Assembly (NCBI RefSeq): GCF_014197615.1
Contig: NZ_JACIFY010000013.1
Coordinates: 1 to 64,000, forward strand
From: Rhizobium esperanzae
GTDB lineage: Bacteria > Pseudomonadota > Alphaproteobacteria > Rhizobiales > Rhizobiaceae
Length of the DNA: 64,000 nucleotides
Reading direction: 5' to 3'
Positions 17,741-28,100 of the stretch are shown here, piece after piece. A program made the position numbers and the translations under genes. Each line of letters opens with the position of its first letter. Within the stretch, counting starts at the first letter, position 1. The notes below the pieces were generated by a model. The model did not search any database. It was not told the origin of the DNA and saw only the letters and a list, made by a program, of their open reading frames with translations.

Positions 17741-19504
17741 GTGACGCTATTCAAGGTCTATGCAAGAGCTCTGCGCTATCTCAGCGCCTACAAGCTGCGC
17801 GTATCCCTGGTCGTGGTCGCAAACATCGTTCTGGCGACGATTACCATCGCGGAGCCGATCCTGTTCGGTCGCATTATCGATGCGATTTCCGGCAAAGGTG
17901 AGGTCAAGCCTATCCTGTTCATGTGGGCGGCGTTCGCGGTTTTCAACACCTTTGCCTTCGTCCTGGTCGCCCGCGAGGCCGACCGGCTGGCCCATGGCCG
18001 CCGGGCAACGCTGCTGACGGAAGCCTTTGGCCGCATCATTTCCATGCCGCTCGGCTGGCACCATCAGCGCGGCACGTCCAACGCGCTGCATACATTGCTG
18101 CGCGCCTGCGAAACGCTGTTCGGCCTCTGGCTGGAATTCATGCGCAACCACCTGTCGACGGTCATCGCGCTCGCCCTTCTGATCCCGACCGCAATGTCGA
18201 TGGATCTGCGCCTTTCCGCCGTGCTGATGGTGCTCGCCATCGCCTACTGGCTGATCGGCCGCGTCGTCATGAGCCGCACCAAAGACGGCCAAGCTTCGGT
18301 CGAAAACCATTATCACACCGTCTTCTCGCATGTCAGCGACTCGATCAGCAACGTTTCGGTACTGCACAGCTACAACCGCATCGAGGCTGAAACCAAGGCT
18401 CTGAAATCCTTCGCCGACCGTCTGCTCGAAGCCCAGTATCCGGTGCTCGACTGGTGGGCGATTGCCAGTGCGCTGAACCGCATGGCTTCGACCATTGCCA
18501 TGATGGTGGTCCTGATCATCGGCACCATGCTCGTCCAGGCCGGCCAGCTGCGCGTCGGCGACGTCATCGCCTTCATCGGCTTCGCCAACCTGCTGATCGG
18601 CCGCCTCGACCTGATGCGCCAGTTCGCCACGCAGATTTTCGAGGCCCGCTCCAAGCTCGAGGAATTCTATGCGCTCGAAGACTCGGTGCGTGACCGCGAA
18701 GAGCCGGCCGGCAACGGCGAGATCAAGGACGTCAAGGGTGCGATCGAGTTCCGCGACGTCTCCTTCGGCTTCGGCAACTCCTCGCAGGGCCTGCACAATG
18801 TCTCCTTCTCGGTGAAGGCAGGCCAGACGGTCGCAATCGTCGGCCCGACCGGTGCCGGCAAGACGACGCTCGTCAACCTGCTGCAGCGCGTCTACGATCC
18901 ACAGGACGGCAAGATCCTCGTCGACGGCACCGATATCACCAAGGTGACCCGCAAGTCGCTGCGTCGCCACATCGCCACCGTCTTCCAGGATGCCGGCCTG
19001 CTGAACCGCTCGATCAGCGACAACATCCGCCTCGGCCGCGAAGGAGCCAGCGAAGAAGAAATGCGCCGTGCGGCCGAAGCCGCCGCCGCCGCCGACTTCA
19101 TCGAGACCCGTGAGGATCGCTACGATACCCATGTCGGCGAACGCGGCAACAAGCTCTCCGGCGGCGAGCGCCAGCGCATCGCCATTGCCCGCGCCATCCT
19201 CAAGGACGCGCCGATCCTGGTGCTCGACGAGGCGACCTCGGCGCTCGACGTCGAGACCGAAAACCGCGTCAAGACGGCGATTGACAATCTGCGAGAGAAC
19301 CGCACCACCTTCATCATCGCCCACCGCCTGTCGACGGTCCGCGAAGCCGATATGGTGCTCTTCCTGGATGACGGCCGCGTCGTCGAACAGGGCAGCTTCG
19401 ACGAGCTCAGCCACAGCAACGGCCGCTTCGCCGCCCTGCTGCGCGCCAGCGGCATCCTGACGGACGAAGAGGTCCGCAAGGCCCACGCGACCGAAGCCGC
19501 CTGA
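17741..19504 (+). CDS. ndvA: Cyclic beta-1,2-glucan ABC exporter
   Basis: NdvA (ChvA) exports cyclic beta-1,2-glucan to the periplasm, needed for hypo-osmotic adaptation and nodule invasion. The 587-residue half-transporter has a six-helix domain (residues 1-300) and a nucleotide-binding domain with Walker A GPTGAGKTT, signature LSGGERQR and Walker B ILVLDEATSALD. The N-terminus TLFKVYARALRYL and the long HHQRGTSNALHTLLRACETL segment match what I know of Sinorhizobium NdvA. The likely start is GTG 17741, with AGAGG six bases before it; the ATG at 17723 has no ribosome-binding site. An intrinsic terminator follows. ndvB and opgC lie 1-13 kb away on the opposite strand. Confidence 0.96.
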   Translation: MTLFKVYARALRYLSAYKLRVSLVVVANIVLATITIAEPILFGRIIDAISGKGEVKPILFMWAAFAVFNTFAFVLVAREADRLAHGRRATLLTEAFGRIISMPLGWHHQRGTSNALHTLLRACETLFGLWLEFMRNHLSTVIALALLIPTAMSMDLRLSAVLMVLAIAYWLIGRVVMSRTKDGQASVENHYHTVFSHVSDSISNVSVLHSYNRIEAETKALKSFADRLLEAQYPVLDWWAIASALNRMASTIAMMVVLIIGTMLVQAGQLRVGDVIAFIGFANLLIGRLDLMRQFATQIFEARSKLEEFYALEDSVRDREEPAGNGEIKDVKGAIEFRDVSFGFGNSSQGLHNVSFSVKAGQTVAIVGPTGAGKTTLVNLLQRVYDPQDGKILVDGTDITKVTRKSLRRHIATVFQDAGLLNRSISDNIRLGREGASEEEMRRAAEAAAAADFIETREDRYDTHVGERGNKLSGGERQRIAIARAILKDAPILVLDEATSALDVETENRVKTAIDNLRENRTTFIIAHRLSTVREADMVLFLDDGRVVEQGSFDELSHSNGRFAALLRASGILTDEEVRKAHATEAA

Positions 19505-19523
19505 TCGGTTCGGATTTCCAAAC

Positions 19524-19560
19524 AAAGGCCGGAAGGAGCGATCCTTCCGGCCTTTTTGTT
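19524..19560 (+). terminator. Intrinsic terminator of ndvA
   Basis: A perfect stem (aaaggccggaagga / tccttccggccttt) with a 4-base loop is followed by TTTTTGTTT, starting 20 bases after the ndvA stop. Confidence 0.92.
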
Positions 19561-19729
19561 TGGTGACGTTCATACACGACGCTTTAGGACTTTGCCTCCT
19601 CCCCGGAACCACGGCGGAAGACCACGCATTAGCCACACGGCACAGCCTCTCCATTGAGATCAAGACAGATTGATCCCCCTGCCGTTCTTCCCTAACCTCC
19701 TGCTGTCCCCAAGCACAGGAGAAAAACCC

Positions 19730-20083
19730 ATGACGGTCCTGCGCCTCGTCGCCAATATCCAAGCCCCCGACATCACGCCGGCCCGGCGTTTCTATCAGGA
19801 GATCCTCGGTCTCGACGTGCTGATGGACCACGGCTGGATCACCACCTACGGCGCCGCGCGACCGATGAACATCCAGCTCAGCATCGCGAGCGAAGGCGGT
19901 TCCGGAACCCCGGTCCCGGATCTCTCCATCGAGGTCGACGATCTCGATGCCGTGTTCGAGGCAATGTCGGCTGCCGGCTTTCCGATCGAATACGGCCCGG
20001 CTGACGAGCCTTGGGGCGTCAGGCGCTTCTATGTCAGGGATCCCCTGGGCAAGCTGGTGAACATTCTCGTCCAATCGGGATAG
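19730..20083 (+). CDS. VOC family (glyoxalase/bleomycin-resistance fold) protein
   Basis: The 117-residue protein has the vicinal oxygen chelate fold: IQAPDITPARRFYQEILGLDVL at the N-terminus, LSIEVDDLDAVFEAMSAAGFPIEYGP in the middle, and VRRFYVRDPLGKLVNIL at the end. It is a single-module member whose substrate is unknown. The expected first metal-ligand His is not obvious, so a metal-free binding protein is possible. ATG 19730 follows AGGAGA. Its last codon and stop (gga tag) abut the 3' end of the group II intron on the other strand, so the present C-terminus (VQSG) was probably set by that insertion. Confidence 0.85.
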   Translation: MTVLRLVANIQAPDITPARRFYQEILGLDVLMDHGWITTYGAARPMNIQLSIASEGGSGTPVPDLSIEVDDLDAVFEAMSAAGFPIEYGPADEPWGVRRFYVRDPLGKLVNILVQSG

Positions 20084-20702
20084 GGGGGAGCCTGTTGGCT
20101 CCGCCCCTCCCACACCACCCGGCATGCGGGTCCGCACCGGGCGGTTGGAGCAGTTGAAGTCGTCGGGCTCGTCGTTCTCCCGGCCTGACGCTTGGCTTTG
20201 CTTAGTCTGGTTCGGCGGATTTGATTTCTCGCTGCCGTGACCCTTCGGGCTTCACCCTACCTGCCAGATCGGCGAGCTTCGCTGGCGCGACCATCTGAGA
20301 CCATTCAAATCCGATAACCATCGGCTTCCCCTTCCGCTCCTTCGGCCCTTCGTTTGCGCCAAGGCGCTCCCTACTACGGCCTCTGCTGACTTCTCGCTCC
20401 GGCTCAGCACCGTCGCCCTTTCAAGCGCAAAGCGAGATCTCCCCAGGTAAGAACGCACTCCTTCACTGCACGACCGCCGGATTTACGCCACCGCCCCTTG
20501 GTCACGAGAGCTTTGCGGTCATTAGCCCGCTCGCCCTGGTCGGCACCGCCTCATATCCGGTTCTTGTCCATCGGCCCGCAGTTGCGATCCACGCTTCCTC
20601 CCCACGGTCAGTCACCCTTCCGCAGTTGCGCTTCTCTTCGCTCGCCATGACCAGCTTACGGTGGGACTTACACCCACAAGAGTGCGCCCATGCTGGGCGC
20701 AC
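20080..20702 (-). mobile_element. Complete ORF-less group II intron, class C-like
   Basis: On the minus strand the element runs from GTGCGCCCAGC (20702) to ...CCCCCCTAT (20080), matching the GUGYG...AY intron ends. Near the 3' end a domain V hairpin can be folded: ACCGCCCGG pairs with CCGGGTGGT, then TGCG with CGCA, with a two-base TG bulge. The CGC in the lower stem corresponds to the class C catalytic triad. A domain VI-like stem (ggagcc / ggctcc) follows. At 623 bases it has no reverse transcriptase and no long reading frame, so mobility would need a protein supplied in trans. It sits 5 bases behind the opgC terminator T-run. Boundaries are accurate to a few bases. Confidence 0.85.
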
Positions 20703-20703
20703 T

Positions 20704-20740
20704 AAAAATTGAGCCGGCGGCCATTCGGCCACCGGCTCTT
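20704..20740 (-). terminator. Intrinsic terminator of opgC, intron target
   Basis: On the minus strand the stem gagccggtggcc / ggccgccggctc with a 4-base loop is followed by AATTTTTA. The group II intron begins at the next base after this tail. Confidence 0.9.
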
Positions 20741-20761
20741 AAGCAGGCAAAACCCAATTGT

Positions 20762-22000
20762 TTATTTCCGATCGCTTCCACGATAGGCATTTGCCGCTCC
20801 GCCGATGCGGACGGGAACCGTGATAGCGGCGGGCTCGGTGACCAGTTTCGCCTTGACCTTGCCCTCGCGGCGCTTGCGCTCGAGATAATAGGCATAGGCG
20901 AATTGTATTGCGATACCTGATATCACGAAGAGCGGACCGACCAGCGGATCCTTGTTGGTGATGTAGAGCACCACCTGCCCGATCATGGCGAGGATTGTGC
21001 CGGCGACGAAGATGTTCAGCGAATGGCGACCGAGGATCGTCAACGGATGGTGCGCGGGACGGCGCAGAATGCGCGAGAATACCGGAATGCTGATGACGAG
21101 ATAGGTCAGCGCCAGCACGTGCAGCAGCCGTGGCAGCGACAGGAAGGTTTTGTCGAAACCGGTGATGACAGGCGGCAGGCCGAGCGCGGCCAGCGAGTTG
21201 CCGAAGACCCAGAGATGGCCGGTCACCCAGATGAAAGACAGCGCGACATAAGCGGCCGCGGCCGCAAGCACCAGCGGATGCCGCGGGATCGTGCCACCGC
21301 GCTTGATATGCAGCATCGAAACGATGCCGATCGAAAACAGGAACTGCCAGGAAAGCGGATTGAGGAACCAGTAGCTTTCGATCAGCATGTTGTGCGGCGC
21401 CACCTGGTAGATGCCGGCCAGCAGCCAGACCGTGCCGGAGACGCCGAGCGCCAGCAGCGGGCTGCGCGCATTCAAGAGCAGGATGATCGGCACCATCAGC
21501 ATCAGCGCGCCGTACATCGGCAGGATATTGTTGTAGCCGATCTGGTGGCCAAGCAGCAGCAGCGCCGGAATGCCTTCCTTCAGGTTCATCAGCACTGCCA
21601 GGATGTTGATCTCGACCAGCAAACCCGGCCGGTGAAACAGCCAGGCGCCGCAGATGAACAGCGCCAGCGTCATGAAGGTGGTGATCATATGGGCGAGATA
21701 GAGCGTGAAGGCGCGCTTGACCGCCTTGATCGCCATGTTGAGCCGGTTGCCCGGCCGGAAGCCGGAACCATAGGCAAGGCCGACGGCAATGCCCGAGATC
21801 AGCACGAAGGCCTCGGCGGCATCGGAGAAACCGAAATTCTTCGTCGTCACATATTCGAAAATCTGTCCGGGAACATGATTGATGAAAATCATGATCAGCG
21901 CCACGCCGCGCAAGACGTCGAGCCTCGTATCACGCATTGGCGCAGCTGCGGATAGGGAACTGCGCCCAGCGACGATGGCTTCGGTCGGCGTGCTTGCCAT
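20762..22000 (-). CDS. opgC: OpgC-type acyltransferase for periplasmic glucan substitution
   Basis: The 412-residue integral membrane protein has ten or more TM segments and the OpgC-domain opening DTRLDVLRGVALIMIFINHVPG, whose RG...INH motif is shared with acyltransferase-3-like proteins. OpgC proteins succinylate osmoregulated periplasmic glucans, giving them negative charge. The gene follows ndvB by 100 bases on the same strand, strong context for cyclic beta-1,2-glucan as the substrate (the Brucella counterpart is called Cgm). ATG 22000 has AAGGAG seven bases upstream; longer frames run into ndvB. The C-terminal tail is basic and cytoplasmic. A terminator and a group II intron follow. Confidence 0.88.
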   Translation of the reverse strand: MASTPTEAIVAGRSSLSAAAPMRDTRLDVLRGVALIMIFINHVPGQIFEYVTTKNFGFSDAAEAFVLISGIAVGLAYGSGFRPGNRLNMAIKAVKRAFTLYLAHMITTFMTLALFICGAWLFHRPGLLVEINILAVLMNLKEGIPALLLLGHQIGYNNILPMYGALMLMVPIILLLNARSPLLALGVSGTVWLLAGIYQVAPHNMLIESYWFLNPLSWQFLFSIGIVSMLHIKRGGTIPRHPLVLAAAAAYVALSFIWVTGHLWVFGNSLAALGLPPVITGFDKTFLSLPRLLHVLALTYLVISIPVFSRILRRPAHHPLTILGRHSLNIFVAGTILAMIGQVVLYITNKDPLVGPLFVISGIAIQFAYAYYLERKRREGKVKAKLVTEPAAITVPVRIGGAANAYRGSDRK

Positions 22001-22034
22001 GAGTCTCTCCTTGTCATCCGATTTGCAAACGCGA

Positions 22035-22066
22035 CGACGGCCAAAAGGGTTCCCTTTTGGCCGTCG
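22035..22066 (-). terminator. Strong hairpin between ndvB and opgC
   Basis: A perfect 15-bp stem (cgacggccaaaaggg / cccttttggccgtcg) with almost no loop starts 34 bases after the ndvB stop and 35 bases before opgC. No T-run follows on the minus strand, so it may be an attenuator, an mRNA 3'-end protector or a leaky terminator rather than a full stop. Confidence 0.6.
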
Positions 22067-22100
22067 CGAATCGCCGTGTTTTTCAGCGTGGAGAACGCTG

Positions 22101-25100
22101 TTATCCGAGCGGATATCCCTCTTCGGGATCGGTGACTTCGCAGCCGTTGATCGACAGAGTGTAGCCGCTGGCATTGGACGCTTTTGAGACCGAAATGCGG
22201 TATTTGCCGCCGCCCTGCTCGACCTCTGCCGCAAATCCGTCCCATTCCGAAGGGAGCGACGGCCGCACATAAAGCCGGCCCCCCTTCAGGCGGATACCGA
22301 GAATGCCTTCGACGGCGGCACGGTAGAGCCAGCCGGCAGAGCCGGTATACCAGGTCCAGCCGCCGCGCGACGTATAGGGCTCATGGCCGTAGACGTCGGC
22401 CGCCACGACATAGGGTTCGACGCGGTATTCTTCCGCCGAAGCCTTGTCGAGCGCATGGGTGATCGGGTTGAGGATCTGGAAGCAGCGGAAGGCATCGTCG
22501 CCCCGCTTCAGCTCGGCCAGCGCCATCACCACCCACGTCGAAGCATGAGTATATTGCCCGCCGTTTTCGCGCACGCCCGGCGGATAGGCCTTGATATAGC
22601 CGGGATCTCTCGCCGAATTGACGAAAGGCGGCGTGAACAGCCGGATGATGCGAGCATCTTCATCGACCAGCTGGTCGAGCACGGCCTCCATCGCCGTGAC
22701 GGCGCGGGCCGGATCACCCTCGCCCGACAGCACGCTCCAGGACTGTGCAATCGAATCGATCCGGCATTCGGGGCTTTCCCTGGAGCCGAGCAGCGCACCG
22801 TCGTCGAACGTGCCGCGGCGATAATAACCGCCATCCCAGGCCGCAGTTTCGAGCGCCTTCTTCAGCTCGGTGAGATGCGTCGACCAGCGCTCCGCGCGCA
22901 CCGTGTCGCCACGCTCTTGCGCATAGGGAATAAAGGAGCGCAATGCGCCGGCCAGGAACCAGCCGAGCCAGACGCTGGTGCCGCGCCCGCCGATGCCAAC
23001 GCGGTTCATGCCGTCGTTCCAGTCGCCGCCAAGGAACAGCGGCAGGCCGTTTGTCCCCTTGCGGGCGATGGCGAGATCGAGCGCCAGCGCCGCGTGCTCG
23101 TAGACGCTTGCCTTGTCCTCGGAAATCTCCGGCTTGTAGAAGGAGTCGTGCTGGCCTTCGAGCAGAGCCGGGCCTTCCAGGAAGGCGATCTCCTCGTCGA
23201 GCACGCCCTTATCGCCGGTGACGCTGCAATATTGATGGAGCGCGTAAGCGAGCCAGACGACGTCGTCCGAGATCATCGTACGCACGCCGGCCCCCGTTCC
23301 GGGCAACCACCAATGCTGCACGTCGCCTTCGCGGAACTGGCGCGAAGCGGCATTCAGGATCTGCCGGCGGGCGAGCGACGGTTCGTGCAGCACGAAGGCC
23401 AGCGTGTCCTGCAGCTGATCGCGGAAGCCGAAGGCGCCACTTGCCTGATAGAAGGCGGTGCGGGCCATGATGCGGCAGCCAAGGCTCTGATAGGGCAGCC
23501 AGGTGTTGACGAGATTGTTCATCCCGCGATCCGGCGTCGATATCTGCACTCGGCCGGTGAAATCCCGCCAGAAAGCACGGTTCGCCTCGACGGCATCGTC
23601 GAACGAAGCCTTGCGGATATCGGCGATGACACCGCGCGCTTCCTCCTCCGTCGGCGTATCGCCGAGGAAGAAGGTGAAGTCTCGTTCCTCGCCGGCGCCA
23701 AGCTCGATATCGATCGCGAGCACCGCGGCCGGATCGCCGTCGAGGTCGGTCGTGCCGGAAAGCGAGGCGGCGGAGGTGACGGCCTGCGGTGCCTGGATCG
23801 TTCCTGCCTTGCCGATGAATTCGCGCCGGCTTGCCGAATAGCTCGAAAGCGTCTCGTTCGCCGCGAAGAAGGCGGTGCGGTTGGAAAAATCGATGCTGTA
23901 GGGATTGCTGGCAAACAGCGCCCCCGTCTCCTGGTCATGTCTAGACAGGATGAAGGGCGCCGTGCGTCCCGCATTGCTGCCGAGGATCCATTCGACATAA
24001 CCATAAAGACGCAGCTTGCGGCTCGTCGAACCGGTGTTGCGCAGACGCAGGCGCTGCAGTTTCACCGGCCTTTCGCGGTCGACCGTCTGCGTCAACTCCA
24101 GCGCGATATCCTGCTGAATGCTGGAGAAAACCGAATAACCAAGCCCATGGCGGGCTTCGAAACGGATGTCCGGCCGGCGGGAAAGCGCTGCGAACGGTGT
24201 CATGACGGCACCGCTGTCGAGATCGGTGAGATAGAAGGCTTCGCCGGAACGGTTGATGACAGCGTCGTTCGACCAGGAGGTCAGCTGATAATCGCGCGAA
24301 TTGGCGCTCCAGGTGAAGCCGGAACCCTCGGCCGACACGTGGAAGCCGAACCTGTCATTGGAGATGACATTGATCCAGGGCTGCGGCGTCGCGTGGCCTC
24401 CCGGCAGGCGAACGACATATTCGCGTCCGTCGCGGGCGAAGCCGCCGATACCGTTCCAGAAGTCGAGATCGCCTTCTTCCTCGATGAGGACGGCGGGCAC
24501 GACGGGCGGCGGCACCGGCGCGACACGCTTGACCGGGACCTTGTTGCGCTCGGCCCGTTCCATCTCCTGCAGCTCCTCCTTGGAGGGGGCAAACAGGGCC
24601 ACGGCGCGGTTGATCTGGTCGACCACCTTGCCGTTCTTCGTATGCAGCGTGACGCGGGAAGCCGCGATCAGCGCGTGATAGGTGCTCTCCTCCATCAGGT
24701 CCTTGCGAACCGCAAAGATATGCTGGCGCAAGCCGTCGGCCTGGCCCATGCGGCGCACGTTTTCGCACATGGCGTCGAGCGCATGCTGCATGTCCTGCGC
24801 ATAGGACGAGGCGCGTTCGTTCATGATGACGAGATCGGCGGTGACGCCGCGCGAACGCAGATATTCCTGCGCCAGCAGTGCCTCACGGGCGATTTCGAGA
24901 TCCATGTCGTCGTTGATGCGCAGCGTGAAGATCGGGAAGTCGCCCGAGATCGCCAGCGGCCAGAGCGCCGATTGCGACTGAAGGCCGGCCTCGACGGTCG
25001 CCTCGTCCTTGCGCAGTTGCATGTCGGGATAGACGAGGTAGCGTCCGAGATGCTGGAAGGCCGCCGCCTGCTGCGAGGTGACCCCGACGTGACGCATCTG

Positions 25101-28100
25101 CACCTGCGTGCGCGTCCAGGCCTGGACCAGTTCGTGGTTGAAGGCGTCGGGATGACGATAGCGATTGACCGCCTTGTCGACTTCGTCGCGGCTTGGCGCT
25201 GCGATCGTCCAGAAAATCACGCTGACTTTCTTGCCGGCCGGCACGCGGACGGTGCGGCGCAGCGACATGACGGCATCGAGCATGAAGCCGTCGCTGCCGG
25301 AAAGTGTGGCGCCCGGATCGAAGGCCGCCGCATCGGCAAGGCTGCGGCCGCGGCCGATGAACTTGCGCCGGTCGGTCTCGAATTCGGTATGACGCGTGTC
25401 GCCGGCATTGTCGACGATCAGATGGGCGATGCTGATGTTCGGCTCGTTCGGATCGCGCTTGTTGCGTTCGGCCCGAATGACGTCGCCGCGCTTGCCGATC
25501 TCGGTCTTGACGAACATCCGGGCGAATGCCGGATGCGCATTGTCAGTATCGTCGGAGGTGATCACCGGTTCGAGATAGGAGGTGACTTCGATGAAACGGT
25601 CTTCGGTGCCCATGTTGAGCAGGGTGACGCGGCGGGCTTCGGCATCATGCTCGGTGGCGATGATGCATTCCACCTCGCTGGTGAGGTCGCCGACCGTCTT
25701 GGTGAACTGCGCCTTCTCGTCGGCGAATTCGACCTTGATCTTTTCGCCCTCGACGCCCTTCGGTTCCGATGTCGTCGACCACCATTCGTTGGTGGCGGTG
25801 TCGCGCAGGAAGATGAAGCTGCCCCAGCGGTCTTCGGTCGGATCGGCTTTCCAGCGGGAAACGGAAAGGCCGTTCCAACGGGAATAACCGGCACCCGTCG
25901 CCGTCAGCATCAGCGAATAATGACCGTTCGACAGGAATACGAGTTCGCGGTCGCGCGTAGCCGGATCGCTGATCTTCCTGATCTCCGGCCGCAGCAGATC
26001 GTCCTGGATGCTGGCCGGCGTGTCGGATTCGTGCTTGCCGCTCATGACCGGAATGTCGCGCGGCGCCTTTTCCTGCAACAGCAGCTCGGCCGCCTCGATG
26101 ACGGGATCGGAGTGGAAGAGTTCGCGCAGATGGCCGTTGAAGGCGACGTTGGCGACGGCTGCGATCGACATGCCGTGATGGTGGGCATAATAATTGTAGA
26201 CCACAGCGCATTTCTTGCCTTCCGGCACGCGTGTCGGCGTGAAGTCGACGGCATCGTGGAAGCCGAACTTGCCGAGCGCACCGACCTTGCGCAGCCTCTG
26301 CAGATTTTCGAGCGCGCCCGGCGGGTCGTACTGGCTGGCCAGCAGCGATGCATAAGGTGCGATGACGGCATTGTGGCCGAGGCCGCGCTTCAGGCCGAGC
26401 GTCGGCACGCCGAAATTCGTGTACTGGTAATTGAGGTTATGGTCGCGGGCGTTGAAGGCCGCTTCCGAAATGCCCCACGGAATGCCGAGCTTGCGGGCGT
26501 AATTCATCTGCTCGACGACGACCAGATTGTTGGTCTGGTTGAGAATGCCTCCGCCGCGTTCCTGCATGACGAGCGGCGGCATCAGATATTCGAACATCGA
26601 GCCGGACCAGGAGACCAGCGCGCCGCGTGAACCCACCGGCACGACCTGGCGGCCGAGGCGGTACCAATGTTCCGTCGGCAGATCGCCCTTGGCAATGCCG
26701 AAGAGGCTGGTCAGGCGGCATTCCGAGGCGAGAAGGTCGTAGCAGGCCTGGTCCAGTTCACCGCTTTCGACACGGTAGCCGATCGACAGCAGGCGCCGTT
26801 CCGGCCGGAACAGGAAGCCGAAATCCATCGAGAAGGCGAGATCGCGGGCCTTGTCGCGCAGCGCCACCAGGCGCGGCCTCAGCGCATCGACCTTGGAGAG
26901 GTCGAAGGTGCTGTCCGATATATGCGCCTCGCAGACCTTCACCAAGGATGCCGCCCATTGGGTGACCTCTTCGCTCTGCTTCGACTTGACCTCATGGTCG
27001 AGATTGGCAGCGAGCTTCTCGATGTCGCGAGCAAGAACGGCGAGGTTGATGATGCGGATCGAGGCGAATTCATGCTCGCGCTTGACGGCGGCAAGCGCGT
27101 TCTGGAAGCCGACGATGCGTTCCTCGAGGCGCCGGCGCAGCGGGCGCACGGTCTTGCGGTCGTCGGGCAGATCCGCCAGCACTTCGCCGAGAATGCCGGC
27201 CGTGTCGCCGACGCCGTCGAGATTGCCCTGCATATGGGCGGACGGCGCCTCGGCCCAGTTGCGGCAGGCCGACGAAATGGCGATCAGATGGCCGGCGAGA
27301 TTGCCGCTGTCGACGGCCGAGACATAACGCGGTCCGAGCGTCTGCAGCGTGTCGGTGTGATACCAGTTGAACAGATGGCCGCGGAATTTCTCCATTCTGT
27401 CGATCGTCGCGATCGTCTGTTCCAGCCGCTCGAGCGTCTCCTCGAAGGAGAACCAGCCGAATTGCCGGCCGGAAACGACGGAGAGCAGATAGACGCCGAT
27501 ATTGGTCGGAGAGGTACGCGCCGCGACGATGACATGCGGCGTTTCCTGGATATTGTCCGGCGGCAGATAATTTTGCTCGGCGGTGGTGAAGGTCTCGAAA
27601 TAACGCCAGGTGCGCCGGGCGATCTTGCGCAGTTCGCTCGATACCGAATCAGCGACCTCGAGCCGGTCCTCGGTCTCTGCCGACTGGCTGACATACCAGG
27701 CGACGACAGGCGAGAGGATCCACAACAGCGCGAAGGGAATGCCGACGACGAAGGCGCTGCCGCCGGGCAGGGCGGCAAAACCAAGCGCCAGCAGCGCCAG
27801 CACCGGGGCATGCCACATCTGCTTGTAGTAGGAGATCAGCGTGCCCTGGCCGCCGGCCTGAACGCTGGCGGCGGTCCGCCACTGCAGCATCAGCTTGCGG
27901 CTGACGAACAGGCGGTAGAGCGAACGGCCGATCGCATCCGCCATCATGGCCGCGGAATCGGCGATGAAGACGATCCGCAATGCAACCTGCGCATTGGCGG
28001 CGGTGATATCGGACCAGACCGTATAGAGATGGGCGCGAGCGATGATATCGCTGGTGCGCGGAATGATGCCGTTGATCAGCGACAGCGTCGGCGCGACGAA

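Noticed and set aside
17747..20137. A 796-codon minus-strand frame over ndvA
   Set aside because: It is an antisense shadow of ndvA, running on through the terminator and the VOC gene, with no recognisable domain.
20084..20761. Short frames (60-76 codons) inside the intron region
   Set aside because: None resembles a reverse transcriptase, maturase or any protein; the segment is better explained as structured intron RNA and terminator.
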